The notes under the pieces were generated by a model, which made no database searches, was not told the DNA's origin, and saw only the letters and a list, made by a program, of their open reading frames with translations. Made by a program: the position numbers and the translations under genes. Of a DNA stretch of 51,722 nucleotides, positions 39,285 to 46,714 are shown one piece after another. This stretch comes from JANYGM01 sp043764015 (GTDB taxonomy: Bacteria > Bacteroidota > Bacteroidia > Cytophagales > Thermonemataceae), in the NCBI GenBank assembly GCA_043764015.1, contig JAYUKY010000052.1, positions 1-51,722 of the forward strand. The letters run 5' to 3'. The first letter of the stretch is position 1. Each line of letters opens with the position of its first letter.

Positions 39285-41105
39285 ATGAACGAGGATATAC
39301 TTTTGGAGGTTAAAGACCTCACTGTAGAATTTACTGCCAACAAAAAAATCACACAGGCAGTCAAAAATATTAGCTTTACTATCAAAAAAGGGGAGTCTAT
39401 AGGGATTGTAGGTGAGTCTGGGTCGGGCAAATCTGTTACTTCATTGGCAATTATGCGTTTGATACAACAGCCTGCAGGCAAAATTACGTCTGGTGAAATA
39501 TGGTTTAATTCTCCTACATTAGGCGCAGTTAATCTGCTAGAACTCACCAAACAGCAAATGCAAGATGACATTAGAGGCAACGAAATAGCTATGATTTTTC
39601 AAGAGCCTATGACTTCCCTCAACCCTGTCTATACCTGTGGAAATCAAGTAATGGAAGCTATTTTGCTGCATCAAAACGTAAGCAAAGCAGAAGCCCGCAA
39701 ACGTGCTATTGCCACTTTTGATAAGGTGCATCTTCCTGAGCCTGAAATTATTCTTAATAAATATCCTCACGAGCTTTCTGGAGGGCAAAAACAGCGTGTA
39801 ATGATTGCTATGGCACTTGCTTGCAACCCTGTTTTGCTCATTGCAGATGAGCCAACCACCGCCCTAGATGTAACGGTACAAGCGGCTATTTTAGAGATTT
39901 TAGAGGAATTAAGAGAGAAAGATGGCGTTTCTTTTATGTTTATTACACACGACTTAGGCGTTGTGGCAGAGGTTTCTGACCGTGTGATGGTGATGTACAA
40001 GGGAAATATTGTGGAGAAAAATGAAGTTTGGGATATTTTCAATAGCCCACAACAGCCTTATACAAAAGGGCTTTTGGCGTGCAGACCACGTTTGGACTTC
40101 AAAATGAAGGTTTTGCCTACTGTCAGCGACTTTATGAAAACTGACGAAGACGGGAATATGATAGAAATAAAACGTTATCTTTCTGTTGGTGAAGCACTTA
40201 TGCTTAATTTAGAAACTGATGATGAAATAGAAGACCGCAAAAGAGAACTCACAATGAAAAAGCCCGTACTTGTTGTGGAGGGGCTTAGTAAGTGGTTTCC
40301 TATTAAAAAAAGTTTTTTGAGTAGAAAACCACAAGAATATATTAAAGCAGTTGATGAGGTGAGTTTTAATGTTTATCCTGGTGAAACGCTGGGGCTTGTT
40401 GGGGAATCTGGCTGTGGCAAAACCACGCTTGGTAGGCTGATTTTGAGGTTAGTTGAGCCTACGGCAGGAAATGTTTTTTATGAAGGAGAAGATATTTTAC
40501 AAATGAAAAATAAAGAAATGCAACTTTTAAGAAAAGATATGCAAATTATTTTTCAAGACCCTTATTCGTCCCTAAACCCACGCCTAACCATTGGAAACGC
40601 CATTATGGAGCCTATGGAACTTTTTGGCATTGGACGAAATAGGCAAGAGCGTAAAAATATGATTGTCAATTTGTTAGAAAAAGTTAGTTTAGGCTCAGAG
40701 CATTTTAACCGCTATCCTCACGAGTTTTCTGGGGGGCAACGTCAGCGTATTTGTATTGCACGAGCTTTGAGCGTAAATCCTAAATTTATTATTTGTGATG
40801 AGTCTGTTTCTGCCTTAGATGTGTCTGTGCAGGCACAAGTGCTTAATTTGCTCAATGATTTGAAAGAGGAATTTCATTTCACCAATATTTTTATCTCACA
40901 CGACTTGTCTGTTATCAAGTTTTTGGCTGATAGAATGATAGTAATGAACAAAGGAAAAATAGAAGAATTTGGTTTTTCTGAAGATATTTATGCAAGTCCC
41001 AGCTCTGAATATACCAAAAACCTCATCAAAGCTATTCCAAAGGGAGAATTAGACGACATTCACCGCAACCAACTGCGTAGGAAAGAAGCGGCAGCAATGC
41101 GGTAG
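39285..41105 (+). CDS. Double ABC ATPase of a peptide/nickel-type importer (DppD-DppF fusion)
   Basis: A 606-residue cytoplasmic protein with two ABC ATPase domains. Domain 1 (about 1-265) has Walker A GESGSGKS, signature LSGGQKQRV and Walker B VLLIADEPTTALD. Domain 2 (about 320-595) has GESGCGKTT, FSGGQRQRI and FIICDESVSALD; note S for the usual P/T after the Glu. Each is followed by the oligopeptide ATPase tail (YTKGLLACRPR, YTKNLIKAIPKG). This matches fused OppD/OppF-type proteins such as YejF or GsiA, which energise peptide uptake. The permease and binding-protein genes are not in this window. Confidence 0.92.
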   Translation: MNEDILLEVKDLTVEFTANKKITQAVKNISFTIKKGESIGIVGESGSGKSVTSLAIMRLIQQPAGKITSGEIWFNSPTLGAVNLLELTKQQMQDDIRGNEIAMIFQEPMTSLNPVYTCGNQVMEAILLHQNVSKAEARKRAIATFDKVHLPEPEIILNKYPHELSGGQKQRVMIAMALACNPVLLIADEPTTALDVTVQAAILEILEELREKDGVSFMFITHDLGVVAEVSDRVMVMYKGNIVEKNEVWDIFNSPQQPYTKGLLACRPRLDFKMKVLPTVSDFMKTDEDGNMIEIKRYLSVGEALMLNLETDDEIEDRKRELTMKKPVLVVEGLSKWFPIKKSFLSRKPQEYIKAVDEVSFNVYPGETLGLVGESGCGKTTLGRLILRLVEPTAGNVFYEGEDILQMKNKEMQLLRKDMQIIFQDPYSSLNPRLTIGNAIMEPMELFGIGRNRQERKNMIVNLLEKVSLGSEHFNRYPHEFSGGQRQRICIARALSVNPKFIICDESVSALDVSVQAQVLNLLNDLKEEFHFTNIFISHDLSVIKFLADRMIVMNKGKIEEFGFSEDIYASPSSEYTKNLIKAIPKGELDDIHRNQLRRKEAAAMR

Positions 41106-41126
41106 TACTAAGTATTATGTTACGAC

Positions 41127-41155
41127 AAAAGTCACTAAAATTTGAGTGGCTTTTA
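41127..41155 (+). terminator. Probable terminator after the ABC ATPase gene
   Basis: AAAAGTCACT pairs with AGTGGCTTTT (one G-T pair), followed by a T-rich tract. Confidence 0.65.
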
Positions 41156-41198
41156 CTTTTTAATTATTTGATTTTCAATAAGTTACTTATTGAATAAC

Positions 41199-41606
41199 TT
41201 ATTCAATATTTTTAAATAATTGTGTGTGTTGTTTTCTAAAAATACTTTCCATTATTGATTTTACAGGCAGTAGAGATTTGAAGGTGATATCTTCCTCAAT
41301 AATAGTAAATTCATCAGGAAATTCTGTATCTGGTTTTATCCTAATAGTTATTTCAATTTTGATAAATTTCATTACTACGGCACGCATAATGACGTAATTT
41401 CCAATAGAATTGCTTTCTACTGAAACAGGATAAGTAAATGAAAAAGAAAGAAAACCCAATTTCAAAGTTTCGTAAACCAAATAATTATTAGTATTCGTTT
41501 GTACTATTTTGGTTATTACTGGATGTACAGACGCAAATTTTTGCATATCTGTCAGGTAATCAAAGATAATGTCTTTTGTTTTCTTCACTGTAAATGAAAG
41601 TTGCAT
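41199..41606 (-). CDS. SRPBCC-like (START fold) protein
   Basis: From ATG at 41606 the product is 135 residues. The pattern fits the polyketide cyclase/SRPBCC fold: an initial strand MQLSFTVKKTKDIIFDYLTDMQKFASVHPVI, a beta-sheet run (YLVYETLKLGFLSFSFTYPVSV, EITIRIKPDTEF, FTIIEEDITF) and a long C-terminal helix (MESIFRKQHTQLF). Such proteins bind hydrophobic ligands. It lies 33 bases after ccmC on the same strand, so the two are probably co-transcribed; a link with heme is only a guess. A TTG at 41636 is a weaker alternative start. Confidence 0.6.
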   Translation of the reverse strand: MQLSFTVKKTKDIIFDYLTDMQKFASVHPVITKIVQTNTNNYLVYETLKLGFLSFSFTYPVSVESNSIGNYVIMRAVVMKFIKIEITIRIKPDTEFPDEFTIIEEDITFKSLLPVKSIMESIFRKQHTQLFKNIE

Positions 41607-41639
41607 TAGAGAATTTAATAAAAAATGCTTGTTCAATCA

Positions 41640-42344
41640 CTAAGAAATCACTTCAATAGTTTTGGTATTACTTGTTTGGTTGATTTTCTCTTCAATTTCC
41701 CACATACGTTTGCGTAATGTGGTTATCCAACCACCCATAAGTATCCACGCTATCACGCTGGGATAAAAAATTGGGCGCATTTGTGCCGCCAAATCATAGA
41801 CATTAAAGCCAGGATTTCCACCGTTTCCTGGGTGCATAGAATCCACCAAACGAGGCAAAACGTAAATAAGCGGAATATAAGTAAAAAATGCCAAAATGTT
41901 ATAAATAGCCGCCACAGTAGCACTACGCTCCTTGTCTTCCATAGCACTTTTTAGGACAAAAAATGCCAAATAAATCAGCATTGCAATAGCTGCACCTGTT
42001 TGTTTTGGGTCTCCGTGCCAGTATGCACCCCACGTAAATCTTGCCCAGACAGCCCCCGTAATCAGTCCCAGCGCACCAAAAATCATAGAAACCTCTGTTG
42101 CGGCAGTCATCAGAAAATTATATTTTGCATTGCGAGTGCGCAAATACATTATTGCAAAACCACAAGAAGCAAGCAACCAAAACGACATAGCAAACCACAT
42201 AGGTACGTGGAAATAGAGATTTCGGGCAGTTTCATAGAGATTTCCTGTTGGCATTGTCGGAATACTTCCCAAAAAGCCCGCCAAAAGTGAGAATATCAAT
42301 AAAATAATGGTGAGGATTTTCCACCAAGAAAGTTTCAGTATCAT
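41640..42344 (-). CDS. ccmC: CcmC/CcsA-type heme handling protein of cytochrome c maturation
   Basis: From ATG at 42344 the product is 234 residues with six membrane helices. Conserved features are a periplasmic His in ARNLYFHVPMWFAM, the tryptophan-rich WWD-type loop WGAYWHGDPKQT, and a second His in DSMHPGNGG. CcmC delivers heme to CcmE for cytochrome c assembly. The motif departs from the classical WGxxWxWD: the third Trp is Gly. I recall related variants in Bacteroidota. The start was moved to M7, because the promoter element CAAATATA (42364-42371) lies too close to ATG 42362. No ccmE or ccmF is seen here. Confidence 0.87.
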   Translation of the reverse strand: MILKLSWWKILTIILLIFSLLAGFLGSIPTMPTGNLYETARNLYFHVPMWFAMSFWLLASCGFAIMYLRTRNAKYNFLMTAATEVSMIFGALGLITGAVWARFTWGAYWHGDPKQTGAAIAMLIYLAFFVLKSAMEDKERSATVAAIYNILAFFTYIPLIYVLPRLVDSMHPGNGGNPGFNVYDLAAQMRPIFYPSVIAWILMGGWITTLRKRMWEIEEKINQTSNTKTIEVIS

Positions 42345-42363
42345 ATCTTTGTTACATTTCATG

Positions 42364-42396
42364 CAAATATACGGTTTTCAAGGCAATATTTTCAAA
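42364..42396 (-). promoter_or_regulatory. Minus-strand consensus promoter of ccmC
   Basis: On the minus strand TTTG (42393-42396), 21 bases, then TATATTTG (42364-42371). This fits the Bacteroidota consensus. Confidence 0.7.
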
Positions 42397-42504
42397 TAAT
42401 TTGTTGATTTTTATTGAGAATATGCCCTAAAACCAAAAAAATAATTAACTTGCATAACAAAATAAATGTTTAAAATCATTCATCAAAATTAAAAATCATT
42501 TTTT

Positions 42505-42900
42505 ATGTTCAGAATAGCGTTACTTTTTACAGTTGTTTTCTTAGGATTTGTAGCTTGCAAAGGCTCAAAAGTTAATAATACTGTCAATAACACGGACAAA
42601 TTTTTAGGCACTTGGATGCGCTCACAGGAGGAAGACAAAGGTGGAGAAGTGTTTTTCTACCGTTCTACGGCTGATTTTCAATTTCCTGCGGCACGTGGTC
42701 GTACAGGATTTATGTTTGAAAAAGATGGCGTATTCACAGAAATAGGTATTGCACCAGCAGATGGCGCAGAACTTAAAAAAGGTAAATATACTTTTTCAAA
42801 AGATATGAAAAGTATTGCCATCAAATTGGATTCAGGTGAGGCTTATACATTAGAAATTATTTCTTTTGAAGATAAATTACTTAAAATCAAAAGAAAATAA
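42505..42900 (+). CDS. Small lipoprotein, lipocalin-like
   Basis: A 131-residue lipoprotein with signal peptide and lipobox (GFVAC, Cys 18), then a beta-rich domain. It starts FLGTWMRSQEEDKGGEVFFYRS, reminiscent of lipocalin-like Bacteroidota proteins that begin with an F-x-G-T/x-W strand. Later strands are GRTGFMFEKDGVFTEIG, KKGKYTFSKDMKSIAIKL and YTLEIISFEDKLLKIKRK. Function and ligand are unknown. It is monocistronic and closed by a very strong terminator. Confidence 0.75.
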   Translation: MFRIALLFTVVFLGFVACKGSKVNNTVNNTDKFLGTWMRSQEEDKGGEVFFYRSTADFQFPAARGRTGFMFEKDGVFTEIGIAPADGAELKKGKYTFSKDMKSIAIKLDSGEAYTLEIISFEDKLLKIKRK

Positions 42901-42912
42901 TTGTTTTTAACT

Positions 42913-42955
42913 AACGAGGTGAATTTTATTAAAATAAAATTCACCTCGTTGTTTT
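42913..42955 (+). terminator. Very strong intrinsic terminator
   Basis: AACGAGGTGAATTTTATT pairs perfectly over 18 bp with AATAAAATTCACCTCGTT around a 2-base loop, followed by GTTTTT. Confidence 0.9.
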
Positions 42956-42959
42956 TGTG

Positions 42960-43195
42960 TAGTTATACTGTAAACGGGAAGGATTTCGGAAAACAGATTT
43001 TGTATTAGTTCCAGTGGAACGGCATATTTATAGAAACATTGTTGTATTGGTATTTCGCTCCAGCGGAGCGCAATATTTATAAATATGGCGCTCCGCTGGA
43101 GCGAAATACATTTTTTACATGTTTTTTCTATAAATATATCAGTCCGCTGGACTGTAATACATTTTCCGAAATCCTCCCCGTTCATAGTATAAGTA
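42960..43195. repeat. REP-like hairpin element B with 34-bp inverted ends
   Basis: The ends 42960-42993 and 43162-43195 are inverted repeats with four mismatches in 34 bp (core AGGATTTCGGAAAA). The interior holds GTTCCAGTGGAAC, GCTCCAGCGGAGC, its inverted partner GCTCCGCTGGAGC and an AGTCCGCTGGACT hairpin, with ATATTTATA spacers. The modules are the same as in element A (32648), but the ends differ. It lies in the 421-base gene-free stretch 42901-43321. Confidence 0.88.
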
Positions 43196-43201
43196 CCAAA
43201 T

Positions 43202-43332
43202 ACTAACTAAGATTTTTAAGATTTTAGGATTATTTGGCTTGTAATTTGAGGATTTATAAATTTTAAAATTATAGTTTTTTGTAAAACTTGTATTAAAAAA
43301 ATCCTAAAAATCTTATAATCCTTAAATCCTAG
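43202..43332. repeat. Inverted AGGATTT-unit repeat running into the DUF2480 gene
   Basis: TAAGATTTTTAAGATTTTAGG at the left faces CCTAAAAATCTTATAATCC and CCTTAAATCCTAG at the right. The right arm includes the stop codon and the last three codons of the minus-strand gene. Confidence 0.65.
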
Positions 43333-43837
43333 TCATTTTTTTGTAGAGAGGAACGGTGCTACAAGGCTCACCAAACATCAAACTAGCTACGTGAGGACGT
43401 AATATACGTGTAAGTTCCACGTAGGCGTAGGTAGGAATGGGATTATTACCACAACCTTTAATAACAATTTTTTTGCCTGTATATTCATCAATATTGATAG
43501 TGGCTAATTTGCGTTGAAACAGGCTTTTTCCTAAATCCTCTACATCACCAAAAACGAAATAATTAGCAACATTTTCTAAATAAACTGCCAAAAGCATATA
43601 CGCCCAAGTGGGTACAATGGCATCAGCAGAGCAGATAATGGCTATATTTTTATCTTTGTAGATGCTCCAGTCGTGGTTTTTTAGAAATTCTCTAAAATCT
43701 TTTTCCCTCAAAATAAGTTCTTGAAAAAGATTTTGTTTGAAGTCGTAGATTATTTGAGGTCTTTGGTCTTGCCATTCTTCCAAATCAATGGTAATTAGGG
43801 TACTTTGTGCTACTTTATTGATAATTTCTTCTTGCAT
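43322..43837 (-). CDS. DUF2480 family protein
   Basis: A 171-residue soluble protein restricted, to my knowledge, to Bacteroidota. Marks are an initial LITIDLEEWQ, NIAIICSADAIVPTWAYMLLA, VANYFVFGDVEDL and IVIKGCGNNPIPTYAYVELTRILRPHVASLMFGEPCSTVPLYK. The paired I-P-x-x-A-Y motifs and the conserved Cys residues suggest a ligand or metal site, but no activity is known. The last residues (TRI) and the stop lie in a repeat. It is divergent from mutY. Confidence 0.88.
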   Translation of the reverse strand: MQEEIINKVAQSTLITIDLEEWQDQRPQIIYDFKQNLFQELILREKDFREFLKNHDWSIYKDKNIAIICSADAIVPTWAYMLLAVYLENVANYFVFGDVEDLGKSLFQRKLATINIDEYTGKKIVIKGCGNNPIPTYAYVELTRILRPHVASLMFGEPCSTVPLYKKMTRI

Positions 43838-43888
43838 AATATTTTGAATGAGATTTGGTGAATATTAGGTGGGTTTTTCAGACGGCAA

Positions 43889-45097
43889 ATGTACTATTTT
43901 TTAAAATCAAAATTGCTTTTAAGATTAAAAAACAGTAATTTTGAACTTCCTAAAAAAACCCTTTCCACAACACAAAAAGTGCTTTCACAACAAGATTTTT
44001 CAGAAAAAATAATCACTTGGTACAACGCAAATAAGCGTGATTTGCCTTGGCGAAATACCCAAAATCCGTATCATATTTGGCTTTCAGAGATTATTTTGCA
44101 ACAAACACGAGTGGCACAAGGACAGCCTTATTATGAGCGTTTTGTAGAAAAATACCCAACCCTCCAAGACCTCGCAAATGCCCCAATAGATGACGTTTTG
44201 AGGCTTTGGCAAGGCTTAGGTTACTACTCTCGTGCCAGAAATATGCACGAAACCGCTAAATACATTTTTGAAGATTTGCAAAATATCTTTCCTTTGAATT
44301 ATAAAGCACTTCTTTCTCTAAAAGGGGTAGGCTCTTATACTGCTGCCGCTATTGCTTCGTTTGCATATAATGAGCCTGTGGCGGTGCTTGATGGCAATGT
44401 TTTTAGAGTTTTGGCGAGAGTTTTTGGCGAGAGTACAGACATTTCTAGTCCTACTGGGGCTAAAGTTTTTAGTAAATTAAGCAATGAAATGTTAGATAAA
44501 ACTAACGCAAGCATTCATAATCAAGCTATTATGGAATTTGGAGCTTTGCAATGTACGCCTGCAAAGCCTAATTGTATGTATTGCCCTCTCGTGGACGAAT
44601 GTGTGGCTTATGCGCAAGGAAAACAAAATATTCTTCCCATAAAAAATAAAAAAATAAAAGTAAAAGAACGCTTTTTTGATTATTTCGTTTTTGAATTTGA
44701 AGGCAAAATAGCACTCAAAAAACGCTTTGATAGTGATATTTGGAGTGGCTTGTATGATTTTTATTTGGTTGAAACCACCCTCAGCCCCTCCTTAGAAAGT
44801 AGGGGAGTTATATCCCCCTCCTTAGAAGGAGGGGTTAGGGGTGGTTTTGATGAAAATAATTATTTAGAAGACGCTTTTTTGAAGGATAATCTTAGTTATT
44901 TTTCTATCAAAAAACCTTCAAAAACATACAAACATATTCTAACGCATCAGAAAATAAAAGTACGTTTTTTTGAGATGAAAATAAAAGAAATCAATGATAA
45001 AATAGCTTCTATGCTAGTTTTTTATGATTTGGAAGAAATAAAGAACCTCCCAAAACCCATTTTAATTGCAAATTATTTGGAAGAATATTATTTTTGA
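43889..45097 (+). CDS. mutY: A/G-specific adenine DNA glycosylase MutY with in-frame repeat insertion
   Basis: A protein of up to 402 residues that removes adenine mispaired with 8-oxoguanine. It has the catalytic Glu in IWLSEIILQQTRV, a helix-hairpin-helix LLSLKGVGSYTAAAIASFAY, and the Asp in AVLDGNVFRVLARVF. The [4Fe-4S] loop is C-x6-C-x2-C-x5-C (CTPAKPNCMYCPLVDEC). The C-terminal NUDIX-like domain (IWSGLYDFYLVE...KHILTHQKIKVRFF) is interrupted by about 25 residues (TLSPSLESRGVISPSLEGGV) encoded by a palindromic repeat. A GTG at 43979 is an attractive alternative start: a TTG-N21-TAATTTTG promoter lies just before it and homologues begin there. Confidence 0.93.
   Translation: MYYFLKSKLLLRLKNSNFELPKKTLSTTQKVLSQQDFSEKIITWYNANKRDLPWRNTQNPYHIWLSEIILQQTRVAQGQPYYERFVEKYPTLQDLANAPIDDVLRLWQGLGYYSRARNMHETAKYIFEDLQNIFPLNYKALLSLKGVGSYTAAAIASFAYNEPVAVLDGNVFRVLARVFGESTDISSPTGAKVFSKLSNEMLDKTNASIHNQAIMEFGALQCTPAKPNCMYCPLVDECVAYAQGKQNILPIKNKKIKVKERFFDYFVFEFEGKIALKKRFDSDIWSGLYDFYLVETTLSPSLESRGVISPSLEGGVRGGFDENNYLEDAFLKDNLSYFSIKKPSKTYKHILTHQKIKVRFFEMKIKEINDKIASMLVFYDLEEIKNLPKPILIANYLEEYYF
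44772..44847 (+). repeat. Palindromic element inserted in frame in mutY
   Basis: The arms 44772-44793 and 44826-44847 are inverted repeats, 19 of 22 matching (AAACCACCC...GGGTGGTTT). The centre has CCCCTCCTTAG/CTAAGGAGGGG-type words. It lies wholly inside the coding sequence and keeps the frame open. Confidence 0.85.
45089..45096 (+). promoter_or_regulatory. -7 element of ssb overlapping the mutY stop
   Basis: TATTTTTG fits TANNTTTG, with ATTG 19 bases upstream as a partial -33. A leader of about 60 bases precedes the ssb ATG at 45161. Confidence 0.5.
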
Positions 45098-45160
45098 TTA
45101 TCTTTACATAAACAATAGAAATCTAATAAATATTCAACCAAAAATAAATAAAAAACTATT

Positions 45161-45610
45161 ATGGCAGGCGTAAATAAAGTAATTTTAGTGGGACACGTGG
45201 GCGCAGACCCAGAAGTACGTGATTTGCCAAGTGGCTCATCAGTAGCTACTTTCAGTATTGCAACATCAGAAAAATATAAAAATAAAGCTGGTGAAGTAGT
45301 TGAACAAACAGAATGGCACCGTTTAGAACTTTGGGAAGGACTTGCCAAAATTGCACAACAATATGTCAAAAAAGGAAGTCAGGTGTATGTAGAAGGCAAA
45401 ATAAAAACAGAGGAATGGGTTGATAAAGACGGCGTGGCTAAAAAAGGTATCAGAATTCGTGTCAATACAATGACTTTATTGGGTAGCGCAGGTGGAAATA
45501 ATAACAACAATAATAGCACTCCAAACACAAACAACGAACCAAAACAAGCAACAGCAAATGAATATGTTTCTGACAATTCTCCTGCAGTTGATGATGATTT
45601 GCCTTTCTAA
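45161..45610 (+). CDS. ssb: Single-stranded DNA-binding protein
   Basis: A 149-residue SSB. The OB-fold at about residues 1-110 starts AGVNKVILVGHVGADPEVRD and contains TEWHRLELWEGLAKIAQQYVKKGSQVYVEG. A flexible N/Q/T-rich linker (GGNNNNNNSTPNTNNEPKQ) follows, and the acidic tip DDDLPF binds repair and replication partners. It acts in DNA replication, recombination and repair. It follows mutY but has its own promoter. A weak terminator-like stem follows. Confidence 0.96.
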   Translation: MAGVNKVILVGHVGADPEVRDLPSGSSVATFSIATSEKYKNKAGEVVEQTEWHRLELWEGLAKIAQQYVKKGSQVYVEGKIKTEEWVDKDGVAKKGIRIRVNTMTLLGSAGGNNNNNNSTPNTNNEPKQATANEYVSDNSPAVDDDLPF

Positions 45611-45627
45611 AAAATAATTTTCAGTTT

Positions 45628-45662
45628 TCAAACCTTCAAAATAAAATTTTTTGGAGGTTTGA
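45628..45662 (+). terminator. Probable terminator after ssb
   Basis: TCAAACCTTCAAAA pairs imperfectly with TTTTTTGGAGGTTTGA. It overlaps a TTG at 45659 and so supports ATG 45686 as the start of the next gene. Confidence 0.6.
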
Positions 45663-45685
45663 TTTATTTATTTCTACCCATTTAT

Positions 45686-46552
45686 ATGAAATTTATTTAT
45701 ACTGCTTTCTTGTTGATTTTTCCTATATTTTTTGGCAAAATGTATGCTCAAAACACTAATAGTGCCGTTGGCGCACGTGCTTTGGGTATGGGAAATGCCA
45801 CCGTTGCCCTGCGTGATAACTGGGCAACAGGTAATAATATTGCAGGTATTGCAGAATTAAAGCAACATAGTGCTGCACTTTCATATCATATTCCGTTTGG
45901 AGAAAATGAATTTAATACTGTTGGCATTGTCGGAAACTACGTTGTCAATGCAAAAAGTAACTTAGGACTTAGTCTTACACGTTTTGGAGATAAAACTTAT
46001 AGCGAACAACGCATTGGTTTGGGTTATGCCCACAAATTGAGTAATGTCAGCATTGGTGGCAAGATAAACTATGTGCAAGTTGCTATAAATGATGGTTCTG
46101 TGGGACTTACGCAAGGAAGTAGGTCTGCTTTAGTTTTTGAGGTGGGCGGCGTAATGGATATTTCTGAAAAACTTTCTTTTGGTTTGCACGCTTACAATGT
46201 GAGTACCGCAAAACTACGTTCAGACAATGGAGAAGACCGTTTACCCATTATTTTGAAGGCGGGCGCATCTTGGAAACCAATTAAAAAACTCTTCGTTAAT
46301 GTTGAGGTAGAAAAAGATGTAGATTTTAAACCTAATTTTAAGTTTGGACTTGATTATGAAGTTGCAAAAACTGTCTGGGTGCGCACAGGACTAAATACTT
46401 TGCCTCAAACCAATTCTTTCGGCATTGGTTTTTCTCCCAAAAATCTAAAATTTGATTATGCACTTGTTTTGGCTACAAAACTGGGACTTACACATCAGTT
46501 TTCTTTGGTTTATTTGTTTAAAAGCAAAGAAAAAGAAGCAGTTACAGAATAA
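45686..46552 (+). CDS. PorV/PorQ-like outer-membrane beta-barrel protein
   Basis: From ATG 45686 the product is 288 residues with signal peptide (FIYTAFLLIFPIFFGKMYAQ). The mature start (GARALGMGNATVALRDNWATGNNIAGIAELK) is the hallmark of PorV/PorQ/UPF0164-like FadL-fold barrels. Alternating strands follow, ending LTHQFSLVYLFKSK. PorV shuttles type IX secretion substrates to the attachment complex; PorQ and other relatives share the fold, so the exact role is open. With the GldJ genes it fits a T9SS-bearing organism. The earlier TTG at 45659 lies in the terminator and is rejected. Confidence 0.75.
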   Translation: MKFIYTAFLLIFPIFFGKMYAQNTNSAVGARALGMGNATVALRDNWATGNNIAGIAELKQHSAALSYHIPFGENEFNTVGIVGNYVVNAKSNLGLSLTRFGDKTYSEQRIGLGYAHKLSNVSIGGKINYVQVAINDGSVGLTQGSRSALVFEVGGVMDISEKLSFGLHAYNVSTAKLRSDNGEDRLPIILKAGASWKPIKKLFVNVEVEKDVDFKPNFKFGLDYEVAKTVWVRTGLNTLPQTNSFGIGFSPKNLKFDYALVLATKLGLTHQFSLVYLFKSKEKEAVTE

Positions 46553-46714
46553 TTTAGACAAATATATTATTACCACATTCTGTAAATACGACTTACGGCT
46601 ATTGACATTAAATCCTTTCAGAATTTTAATACAAATGAACAAGTTTGTAAATATATTTTATCAATATTAGATTTTTAAATTCGTACCTCTTACCTCTTAT
46701 TTCGTACCTATTCC

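Noticed and set aside
44772..44847. MutY as a pseudogene because of the repeat insertion
   Set aside because: The frame is open throughout; the catalytic Glu and Asp, the helix-hairpin-helix and the Fe-S cysteines are intact, and a C-terminal domain resumes after the insertion.
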